Shown here piece by piece: positions 8,496-15,795 of a DNA stretch of 32,150 nt (position 1 is its first letter; the number at the start of each line of letters is the position of its first letter). Position numbers and translations under genes: made by a program. Below the pieces are notes generated by a model. It was not told the DNA's origin. It worked only from the letters and a program-made list of their open reading frames with translations, and ran no database searches. The stretch comes from Bacillota bacterium. GTDB lineage: Bacteria > Vulcanimicrobiota > JAJTBE01. The stretch covers positions 1 to 32,150 of the forward strand of contig JAJTBE010000189.1 of assembly GCA_021287065.1 (NCBI GenBank), in the 5' to 3' direction.

Positions 8496-9077
8496 CTAAA
8501 TCCACTCCGACAGGAGTTTTCTTAAATTCTTTATTGCATAGTGCATTCTGCCAAGGGCTGTATTCAGGGGTATTCCGAGAACTTCCGCTATTTCCTTGAA
8601 ACTCAGTCCCGAATAATGCTTCATGGCAACAACCTGCTTCTGCTCTTCAGGAAGCTGTTTCACGGCCATTACAAGCCTTTCTATAGCCTGCTGCTTCTGG
8701 GCTTCTTCTTCCGGATTGGGGAAAGGATTTGCGATATTGGGATTTTGGCCCGCAAGCAGTTGTTCAAGGGCTTCTGTCTGGTTTTCAGAAAATGCAGGAT
8801 GTTCCACAAACTTTCGTCTCCTGACAAAATCTATGGCAAGGTTGTGGGCGAGCCGATAGATATAAGCTTTAAACTGACCTCTTGCCTGATAGTAGTCGAG
8901 TTTTTCAACCAGTCTGCAAAAAGTCTCCTGTAACAAATCTTCAGCTTCATCCCTGTTGCCGAGCAATCTCAAGAGATAACCCATAAGAGGTTTTGAGTAT
9001 CTGTCATAAATGCAGCCCAGTGCCTGGATGCTGCCTTGTCTGTATTCTTCTATTAATGCGTCGTCGGGTTTTTCCAT
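8496..9077 (-). CDS. ECF-type RNA polymerase sigma factor, 193 aa
   Basis: This is a sigma-70 family group 4 factor. Region 2 is seen in LIEEYRQGSIQALGCIYDRY through DEAEDLLQETFCRLVEKL and YRLAHNLAIDFVRRR. Region 4 is seen in QLPEEQKQVVAMKHYSGLSF and KEIAEVLGIPLNTALGRMHY, the helix-turn-helix for the -35 element. I chose the ATG at 9077 because AGAGAGG lies 5 nt upstream. An in-frame ATG at 9104 has AGGG only 2 nt away and would add nine residues without homology. It is the first gene of an operon with its anti-sigma factor. No clear ECF -35/-10 pair for autoregulation was found in the divergent region. Confidence 0.95.
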   Translation of the reverse strand: MEKPDDALIEEYRQGSIQALGCIYDRYSKPLMGYLLRLLGNRDEAEDLLQETFCRLVEKLDYYQARGQFKAYIYRLAHNLAIDFVRRRKFVEHPAFSENQTEALEQLLAGQNPNIANPFPNPEEEAQKQQAIERLVMAVKQLPEEQKQVVAMKHYSGLSFKEIAEVLGIPLNTALGRMHYAIKNLRKLLSEWI

Positions 9078-9159
9078 TTCAACCTCTCTGGTAAAATAAC
9101 GCATGACCCTGCAAAATTATTGTGAAAACTTCTGAACTTTTTAGCTATGATTTATGTTA

Positions 9160-9188
9160 TTGTCTTTAAAGAATAATTAGGATATAAT
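9160..9188 (+). promoter_or_regulatory. sigma-70 promoter of the metallopeptidase gene
   Basis: TTGTCT (9160-9165) and a perfect TATAAT (9183-9188) are separated by 17 nt. The ribosome site AGAAGG follows at 9212-9217. The promoter sits in the divergent region shared with the ECF sigma gene. Confidence 0.6.
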
Positions 9189-9225
9189 TATTATAGCTCC
9201 AAACTGCTGACAGAAGGTGTTTTTT

Positions 9226-10230
9226 TTGGAAATACAGGGTCCCGGATTCAATATTTACGATGCCAAATATCTGCAGGTTTCGCAGCGTGATCATGCGCGC
9301 TCTGTAAAACCCAATGTTTTCAGGGAAACCGAGGATCCGGCGGCAAATGTCCAGAATCTTACGAAGGATATGGTTGCCCTGTCTCCTGAAGCTCAGGAGT
9401 TTATGCGGATTCTCAAAAAATACGGTAAGGACTCTCCTGAACTTGCCAAATTTCTTGAAAACAAGAGAATGAAGGAGCTTATCTATTCTTTCAGGGAACT
9501 CCGGGATCTTGTCTATGGTGAGGAAGAAGAAGAGGACGAAGACGATCCCGCCAGAAAGAAAAAAAAGAAAAAACAGCAAGGCACTCCTGCTTCACCCAAC
9601 CAGTTTATTATACCCCTCGGAAGCGGAAAAATCCGGGGCGGTGCAGGAGGCGGAACCTGGACCCGAACAAGGGAATTAATCGACAGAATGGTTGTCTTTA
9701 CTCCCAGTGAGGAAATCAAACGAACTCTCATAAAAGAACTTGAAGTTATGGGAGAATCCATTATCGAAACTGTAAAAACCTTCGGTGTTAAGATCATTAT
9801 CCTTCCCCGCAATATGACCCTTCCCCAGATTAAAATCAAGGGTATGACCGTTGTTTCCCAGGGTGAGAGAACCTTTGACGGCCGCCCGTGGGAAGTTGTA
9901 CGCGGTCTTTACGACAACAGCCGCAGACTTATGGTGATAGGCGAGGAAAACATAGGCCAGCGCCGTTCCACAGCAATACACGAATTTGGCCATGCCTACG
10001 ACCATACTTTCTCGGAAAGACATCAGAGAAGACTTCCTCTCTCCGTCCAGCTATGGAATATGTTCAGAAAGGACAGGGAGGGGCTGGTTTCAGACTATGC
10101 AGGAACAAACCCGCAGGAGTATTTCGCTGAGTCGGTGGAAGCTTACTTCCGTGAAGACGGACGGGAAAAGCTGCAACGGGAAGATAAGGAAATGTACAAT
10201 TATCTTGAAAATCTGTTTGGAGCGGTATGA
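9226..10230 (+). CDS. ATLF-like (M34-type) zinc metallopeptidase without signal peptide, 334 aa
   Basis: The C-terminal half carries HEFGH (252-256) and, downstream, SDYAGTNPQEYFAES with Y291 and E298. In the catalytic domain of anthrax lethal factor the same order occurs: HEFGH, then Y728 and the third zinc ligand E735, also seven residues apart. So the family call rests on the full zinc-site geometry. The N-terminal ~95 residues are unrecognised and are followed by an acidic then basic low-complexity linker (EEEEEDEDD ... KKKKKK, about 98-117). No signal peptide is seen. The start is probably TTG at 9226, with AGAAGG eight nt upstream; a GTG at 9217 would overlap that site. It is a single gene, divergent from the ECF sigma factor. 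The target is unknown; family membership says nothing about toxicity here, and a housekeeping Pro-Pro-type or secreted protease is possible. Confidence 0.8.
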   Translation: MEIQGPGFNIYDAKYLQVSQRDHARSVKPNVFRETEDPAANVQNLTKDMVALSPEAQEFMRILKKYGKDSPELAKFLENKRMKELIYSFRELRDLVYGEEEEEDEDDPARKKKKKKQQGTPASPNQFIIPLGSGKIRGGAGGGTWTRTRELIDRMVVFTPSEEIKRTLIKELEVMGESIIETVKTFGVKIIILPRNMTLPQIKIKGMTVVSQGERTFDGRPWEVVRGLYDNSRRLMVIGEENIGQRRSTAIHEFGHAYDHTFSERHQRRLPLSVQLWNMFRKDREGLVSDYAGTNPQEYFAESVEAYFREDGREKLQREDKEMYNYLENLFGAV

Positions 10231-10262
10231 AAAAACCTTTGATTTTAAAAGGGTTTTTTTTT
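10227..10262 (+). terminator. intrinsic terminator of the metallopeptidase gene
   Basis: AAAAAACCTTT pairs with AAAAGGGTTTTTT, with one bulge, and is followed by a run of T. It overlaps the stop codon (10228-10230). Confidence 0.7.
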
Positions 10263-10317
10263 ATCGAAATGAATAAACCTGCAAATTATAAGGCGGTAGA
10301 AACAGGGCTTCACAAAG

Positions 10318-10372
10318 GTTTATAAGGGATTCTGCCGGATGATAATCAGTTTTTTCCTTAACCCTTATATCC
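10318..10372. other. inverted repeat upstream of the histidine kinase
   Basis: TATAAGGG (10321-10328) and CCCTTATA (10362-10369) form a perfect 8-bp inverted repeat separated by 33 nt, about 40 bp before the kinase start. It could be an operator or a leader-RNA stem. Apart from this and the terminator above, I see nothing else in 10263-10409. Confidence 0.3.
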
Positions 10373-10409
10373 GCCCTGATGCCAATGCCTGTTTGAATGG
10401 GGTTATTGC

Positions 10410-11807
10410 TTGTTTGGACAGAATAGCGGCATAGTTGCACAAATTAAAACAGTCAGGGATTTTCTTATCGTAAAAAGAAAGCTTTTTTTTGCGGTTTCAG
10501 TTGCTATGTTTGTTGTAATTGCCGTCGTGGATATTTGCCTTTATCGTGACGACTATTCCTATGTTTATTATATCCTTCCCGTTCTCCTGATAAGCCTTTA
10601 CGCCAATATCAGGTCCTCACTGACTGCTTCCCTTACTGCCGGGGTTCTGACTCTCTCGGTTCTTTTTCTCACTTCAAGCCATAGCGGAAATTTTTTGTTC
10701 GATGTTCAGTGCAGAATTGTAGCGTTTTTCATTATTCTGCTTTTAGGGCTTGGAGCAAGTCTTGTTCTTGGTTTTATAAAGGAAATAATCAGATACGAAA
10801 CCCTGATTAGTACTATTTTTAATAATATTCCCTATGGTGTGTTTTTCTGCAACAGAAACGGCAATGTAATACATATGAACCCGACTGTTACTACAATGAG
10901 CGGTTATGAATCAAAAGATTTGCTGGGCAAAGACAGACAATTTATCGACAATAAATTTTTCCATCCCTTCGAAGATGCAGGTTCATCGGCAAGACTTACG
11001 GGAAAAACCACAGAATGCAAACTGATCAGAAAAAACAGCCTTGAACTTCCGGTGGCTTTGAGTGTAAACGAAATATCCGAAAATAGTAACTCAAGCGGAA
11101 CAATTTATGTTTTCCGGGACATCACCCGTGAGCGGGAGCTTGAATCTTCAAGAGAAGATATGCTCTCGGTTCTTTATCATGATTTGCGGACTCCCCTCTC
11201 TGTTATTTCAAGCTATGCAGGTCTGATGAAAGAGAAGGACTTTGATATAACTGAGCTGCCGAAAATTACAAATTCCATCGAACTTCTTTCCCAGACATCC
11301 ATAGGCTTGCTCGAAAATCTTCTTGAAGACGCCCGGCAGAAATCTGGAAATGCAAAATTTTTCCCTGCAAAATACAGTCTCAATGAAATTGTTGGCAATA
11401 TGATTAAGATGTATTTTAACTATGCAGCGGATAAAGAAATCGAAATAAAGACGGATATAGAAAATAACATCTTTGTATATGGCGATCTGGTCAAAATCAG
11501 ACAGATAATTTTCAATCTTATGTCAAATTCCATCAAATTTGTTGGCACAAACGGAAAAATTTCCATCAGCGCCAGACGAAACGGCGATTATGTGGATATT
11601 TCATTTACTGATAACGGTCCCGGGATTCCCGCTGATTTTATGCCCAATGTATTCAAAAGATTTACAAGAGCGGACGGAAGAAAGAAAGGGTCAGGTCTGG
11701 GCTTGTACATCACCAGAAAGCTGGTTGAAATGCAGGGGGGAACCATAGATGTGAAATCAGAACCGGGATGCGGCACAACATTCGAATTCAGGCTTCCAAC
11801 CGCCTGA
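10410..11807 (+). CDS. membrane PAS sensor histidine kinase, 465 aa
   Basis: The N-terminal ~130 residues hold about four hydrophobic segments (for example FFAVSVAMFVVIAVVDICLY and VAFFIILLLGLGASLVLGFI). A PAS domain follows (about 135-245, with GVFFCNRNGNVIHMNPTVT). The HisKA phosphoacceptor is H257 in YHDLRTPLS. The HATPase domain has the N box (NLMSNSIKF), G1 (DNGPGIP), F (VFKRF) and G2 (GSGLGLYITRKLVE). There is no receiver domain and no response-regulator gene nearby, so it is an orphan kinase here. The start is TTG with GGGG 7 nt upstream; no in-frame ATG precedes the first membrane segment. The signal is unknown. Confidence 0.9.
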   Translation: MFGQNSGIVAQIKTVRDFLIVKRKLFFAVSVAMFVVIAVVDICLYRDDYSYVYYILPVLLISLYANIRSSLTASLTAGVLTLSVLFLTSSHSGNFLFDVQCRIVAFFIILLLGLGASLVLGFIKEIIRYETLISTIFNNIPYGVFFCNRNGNVIHMNPTVTTMSGYESKDLLGKDRQFIDNKFFHPFEDAGSSARLTGKTTECKLIRKNSLELPVALSVNEISENSNSSGTIYVFRDITRERELESSREDMLSVLYHDLRTPLSVISSYAGLMKEKDFDITELPKITNSIELLSQTSIGLLENLLEDARQKSGNAKFFPAKYSLNEIVGNMIKMYFNYAADKEIEIKTDIENNIFVYGDLVKIRQIIFNLMSNSIKFVGTNGKISISARRNGDYVDISFTDNGPGIPADFMPNVFKRFTRADGRKKGSGLGLYITRKLVEMQGGTIDVKSEPGCGTTFEFRLPTA

Positions 11808-11852
11808 CGGAACAATTTTAATGAACCCTCTGATTTAAAGAAGGGAAATAAT

Positions 11853-11942
11853 ATGCTCCGTTGTAGATTTACTACAGGAACAAAGATAAAAAAAGTTTTC
11901 ATGGAATCGTTCAATCAGAGTTACAGGATTATCAGCTCATGA
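11853..11942 (+). CDS. possible small ORF, 29 aa, unrecognised
   Basis: It starts at an ATG with GAAGGGA seven nt upstream and encodes a basic peptide beginning MLRCRFTTGTKIKKVF. It lies in the 339-bp gap between the histidine kinase and the Ser/Thr kinase. There is no membrane segment and no similarity I can name. The only support is the ribosome site, so it may be chance. Confidence 0.15.
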   Translation: MLRCRFTTGTKIKKVFMESFNQSYRIISS

Positions 11943-12081
11943 TAAAACAGGGATCCTGTCTGTCATTTCAATATTCTTAAATATTATATGGTTATTAAGG
12001 GATTTGCCATGCCGTTTTTTTCGTGATTTGAAATGATCATGAATTCACGGTATATAAAGCCGGAATCTTCCGGCAAACGGG

Positions 12082-12087
12082 TATAAT
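12082..12087 (+). promoter_or_regulatory. candidate -10 box of the Ser/Thr kinase gene
   Basis: A perfect TATAAT lies 60 bp before the chosen ATG, just after a small GCCGGA/TCCGGC stem. No good -35 is visible at the proper spacing, so an activator or another sigma factor may be needed. The rest of the gap 11808-12146 shows only the small ORF above. Confidence 0.35.
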
Positions 12088-12146
12088 ATAAAACGTCGCA
12101 GAAATTGTTGTATTTACATTCAAATTTCAATAAAGGGGAAAAGAAT

Positions 12147-15100
12147 ATGATAGGTGAAGACAAATTTGCATTTGGGAAACGCTATGAAGTTCAGGAAGAA
12201 ATCGGAAGCGGAGGAATGGGGAGAGTTTTTCGGGTTCATGATAGTGTGAAAAACCAAACCCTCGCCCTGAAGGAAATAAACAGATACCTCCTCGACTCTC
12301 CACTTGCACAGCTCAGATTTAAAAACGAATTCCGCGTTATGTCGGAGTTTGAGCATCCCAATATGATTAAAGTTTATGAATACGGCACAAGTCCGGACAA
12401 AACACCGTATATCGTAATGGAATATATCCCCGGCAAAAATCTTTCCAGTCTTTCACCTGTTCCGGTGCAGCAGGCTGCGGACCTTCTCGCCCGTATATGC
12501 CAGGCTCTTGGATATCTTCACTCTCGGCTTTATGTTCACAGAGATCTTAAACCTGACAATATTAAGCTGCTCGAAGACGGATCTATTAAGCTTCTCGATT
12601 ACGGTCTGATGTGCCAGCTCGGCATCCCCGGACCGGAAAAGATTTCCGGCACATTCTATTATATCGCCCCTGAAGTATTTACAGGCGGCATTATTGATGA
12701 AACTACCGACCTTTACTCACTGGGAATCATAGGATACGAAATTCTCACAGGAAAAAGACCCTTTACAGGGACAAAAAGTGAGATTATTAAGGGACATCTC
12801 AGAAAATCACCGGACGATCTCATGACTCTCAGGCCCGATGTGCCTCCGTCATTTAACGAAATTATCAAAAAACTCCTTGCCAAGGAAAAAGACAAACGAT
12901 ACCGCAATGCCGCCGAAGTTCTCGAAGATCTCCGCCATCTCACGGAAGGCGAACTTCGTATCGAAACCGCAGAACAGAAGCATGGATATCTTTACAGCAG
13001 CAAACTCATCGGAAGAAATAAAGAAACAGAACGCTTCAGGGATATTTTCTATAATTTCCTTCAGGGAAAACCCAGAACATTATATTTAGGCGCTCCCGCA
13101 GGAATCGGCAAATCAAGACTTCTCCACGAACTCAAAACCATATCCCAGCTCGAACAGGTTGAAACAGTAATGGTTGGGGCGCAATATGCAGGAAGCCGGA
13201 TTTACGGCCTGATTGAAAACCTTGCAAAACAGCTTCACCCCCTGTGCGAAGGAAATGAAATCGATGTCTGCGATAAAGCTATTGCCTGGCTTTCAGGCTT
13301 CAGGGATGAGGAATATGCCGCTTCCGGTGAAAAACGGAGCACCGAAGAAGTTACTGCAAATCTCAAATCCCTCCTGAAAAGCATTTCATCGGGAACCCCA
13401 CTTGTGATCTTCCTTGACGATCTGCAGTGGATGGATCTGAAGAGTCTTAATATTCTGAATGAACTTCTCCGTGACAATGCATCCTACAGAGTTCTCTTTG
13501 TGGGCGGATTCAGAAGCAACGAAGTGGATAAAGCTTCACCCATCTGGCACACTGTGGAAGAAGATATCAGCGAATATATGGAACTGGCGCCCTTTACACC
13601 CGAACAGACAGGGGAACTGATGAAGCATCTGCTTTATCCTACTGAAATTTCCTCTGATTTCCTCAACTTTGCCTACGATAACAGCGGCGGTAATGTCTTC
13701 GACCTGATCGAACTTCTCCGCCATCTTATTACAGACGGAAAACTGGTCAGATCAGGCAATATCTGGAAAGAACCTATAAGCTTCACAGAAATAAAACTCC
13801 CCGGAACCATCGAGGACAGGCTTATCCACAGAATCGAAAAACTGTCGGCTGAAGCCCGGAATCTGGCTGAGGCAGCATCTGTTCTGGGAGAAGATCTTGA
13901 CCTTGAAAACTGGCTCGCTGTTTCCGGCTGCTCCGAAGAAGACCTGTTCAGTGCAGTTGATGAACTTCTGCATAATCAGGTAATGGTGCAGGTCTCCGGA
14001 GTTTTCAGATTTGCCCACCACAAAATACAGACTGCTCTTTATGCAAGCATTCCCCACGAAAAGGGAAGAGCTTATCATCTTGCTGCGGCAAAATTCTTCG
14101 AATCCGTTACCGACAGGGATGTTGCAGGGCTGATCCCCCGCATAGCCTATCATTTCACAAGAGCGGACAGTCCTTCGGAAGCGGTTCATTATTCACTTCT
14201 TGCCGCAAAGGAAGCGGAACTCAACAATGCAGAATGGGAAGCATTTGATCATTATAAAAATGCTGTGAGATTTATCGAAAAACTGGATGATTATCCGGAA
14301 AAAGACAAAGTTCTCTTTGAGATATACGAAAAAGCTGCGGTATTCAACAGTGCTGCCTGGATCGACGCCATCACATGCCTCGACTGGCTCCAGAAGGCTA
14401 TTGATCACTACAAGGCGGAACAAAACACCGATAAAGTATTCTCCCTTTCCCTGTCCTATATCGTAGCGAGTAGCATTTCAAGCAATTATGAAGCTGCCCG
14501 CAGAATTTTGCCGGAGATCATCGAAACCTGTAAAGTTGAAGAAGGAACCCTCACATGGGCTATCCTCTTCGGAGCAGGCGTCTGCCTCAACGACTGGTAT
14601 CAGGGTTATCAGATGGATCTTTTCAACCATGCTCAGAAATCCATCGAAATATTTGAAAGCCAGCTTGATAAAATACCGGAGGGAGCATGGGGACCCTATT
14701 CATGGGCGCTGTTCTGGAGGGAAAAAGCCAGAGCCTACACCGGTCAGCCCGTCAATATGGACAATATCGAAAAAATCCACCAGCTCATGCTTTCCGGAAA
14801 GTCAGATATGACCATTTACTGGCATACCCTCACTTCCGTAGGCGCAAGAGCTGCATTTTCCGGCAAATACAAAGATCTCCTCGAATGGAAGGAATTAGCT
14901 TCCAAGCTTTCAAGCGATATGGGCAAAATCCACTGGTTCGAATGCTGGATTTCCCACTCATACCTCTACGGAACATTGCATCGTGGAGATTTCTCCCAGC
15001 TCGAAAACCACATCGAAAGAGTTCAGGCAAGCCCTGACCCCTATCAGGTGAGATTAGCTTATCTTTTCCGCGGAAGATTAAGACTGATCGAAGGTAAATT

Positions 15101-15773
15101 TAAAGAAGCAGAAGAGAATCTCAATGAATTCCTCCGCCTGGAAAAACTCAGCACAGATAATTCACTCCTCGAAGGATATGTTTTCCTGGCAGAACTTCTT
15201 ATTAAAACCGGCAGAATAGACGAAGCACGCACTTTGACGGAAGAGGGAGCAGCTCTGGCGAATTCCGGCAAGCTTGAAAATCCTCTCTACAAAATGCAGT
15301 TTGAACACCTTAAAGCACTCATTTCAGAATCTGAGGGAGATTATTCTTCAGCACTGAGCCATCTTGACAGAGCGCTGAAAATTGCAAAAGAACAGACAAA
15401 CCCCATTCAGGAAGCATTTATTAAGGAAAATCAGGGGCTTGTCAGGCTGAAAATGTCACAGATTCAGGATGGACTCGCTCTGTTGAATCAGGCTAAAGAA
15501 CTGTTCCTTTCACTGGATAATAAATTTCAGGCAGGCAGAATTACATCGCTGCTTGAATCGAAAGCGCAGACAACCGAAACTCCGGCTGCTCCCAAAGCTG
15601 TAAAACAGAGCGCCGGAATACTGGACAAAACAGTGGGGGATGAAGCAGAACCGAGGACGGAAGAAGATGAACAGATACAGCAGCGCCAGATCAGGAAATC
15701 AATTGCCGTATCAGCTAAATCAGAAACCGATGCTGAAGAAGTCGGACTCGACGCAACCGAAGCAGATATTTGA
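12147..15773 (+). CDS. Ser/Thr protein kinase fused to AAA-type ATPase and TPR-like repeats, 1208 aa
   Basis: Residues about 13-275 are a Hanks-type kinase: glycine loop GSGGMGRVF (20-28), K42 (ALKEI), HRDLKPDN (131-138), DYG (151-153, in place of DFG) and APE. Next comes a signalling ATPase with Walker A GAPAGIGKS (315-323) and Walker B LVIFLDD (419-425), as in PknK and the HstK kinases. Residues about 690-1140 are helical TPR-like repeats. The tail is acidic, with T1162-VGD, T1171-EED and T1204-EAD. There is no membrane helix, so it is cytosolic. The start is the ATG with AAGGGGA upstream; an earlier in-frame TTG at 12105 has no ribosome site. The FHA-hybrid kinase starts 22 nt after its stop. 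In HstK proteins kinase, ATPase and histidine kinase are one chain; here they appear split. Confidence 0.92.
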   Translation: MIGEDKFAFGKRYEVQEEIGSGGMGRVFRVHDSVKNQTLALKEINRYLLDSPLAQLRFKNEFRVMSEFEHPNMIKVYEYGTSPDKTPYIVMEYIPGKNLSSLSPVPVQQAADLLARICQALGYLHSRLYVHRDLKPDNIKLLEDGSIKLLDYGLMCQLGIPGPEKISGTFYYIAPEVFTGGIIDETTDLYSLGIIGYEILTGKRPFTGTKSEIIKGHLRKSPDDLMTLRPDVPPSFNEIIKKLLAKEKDKRYRNAAEVLEDLRHLTEGELRIETAEQKHGYLYSSKLIGRNKETERFRDIFYNFLQGKPRTLYLGAPAGIGKSRLLHELKTISQLEQVETVMVGAQYAGSRIYGLIENLAKQLHPLCEGNEIDVCDKAIAWLSGFRDEEYAASGEKRSTEEVTANLKSLLKSISSGTPLVIFLDDLQWMDLKSLNILNELLRDNASYRVLFVGGFRSNEVDKASPIWHTVEEDISEYMELAPFTPEQTGELMKHLLYPTEISSDFLNFAYDNSGGNVFDLIELLRHLITDGKLVRSGNIWKEPISFTEIKLPGTIEDRLIHRIEKLSAEARNLAEAASVLGEDLDLENWLAVSGCSEEDLFSAVDELLHNQVMVQVSGVFRFAHHKIQTALYASIPHEKGRAYHLAAAKFFESVTDRDVAGLIPRIAYHFTRADSPSEAVHYSLLAAKEAELNNAEWEAFDHYKNAVRFIEKLDDYPEKDKVLFEIYEKAAVFNSAAWIDAITCLDWLQKAIDHYKAEQNTDKVFSLSLSYIVASSISSNYEAARRILPEIIETCKVEEGTLTWAILFGAGVCLNDWYQGYQMDLFNHAQKSIEIFESQLDKIPEGAWGPYSWALFWREKARAYTGQPVNMDNIEKIHQLMLSGKSDMTIYWHTLTSVGARAAFSGKYKDLLEWKELASKLSSDMGKIHWFECWISHSYLYGTLHRGDFSQLENHIERVQASPDPYQVRLAYLFRGRLRLIEGKFKEAEENLNEFLRLEKLSTDNSLLEGYVFLAELLIKTGRIDEARTLTEEGAALANSGKLENPLYKMQFEHLKALISESEGDYSSALSHLDRALKIAKEQTNPIQEAFIKENQGLVRLKMSQIQDGLALLNQAKELFLSLDNKFQAGRITSLLESKAQTTETPAAPKAVKQSAGILDKTVGDEAEPRTEEDEQIQQRQIRKSIAVSAKSETDAEEVGLDATEADI

Positions 15774-15795
15774 TGACCAAGGGGAAACGCAGTAT

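Noticed and set aside
9166-9579. Minus-strand open frame opposite the metallopeptidase
   Set aside because: It is the antisense of the acidic/basic linker and promoter region, with a low-complexity translation and no ribosome site.
15640-15795. Upstream extension of the FHA hybrid kinase frame
   Set aside because: It overlaps the end of the Ser/Thr kinase gene, encodes no domain, and the ATG at 15796 has AAGGGGA at proper spacing.
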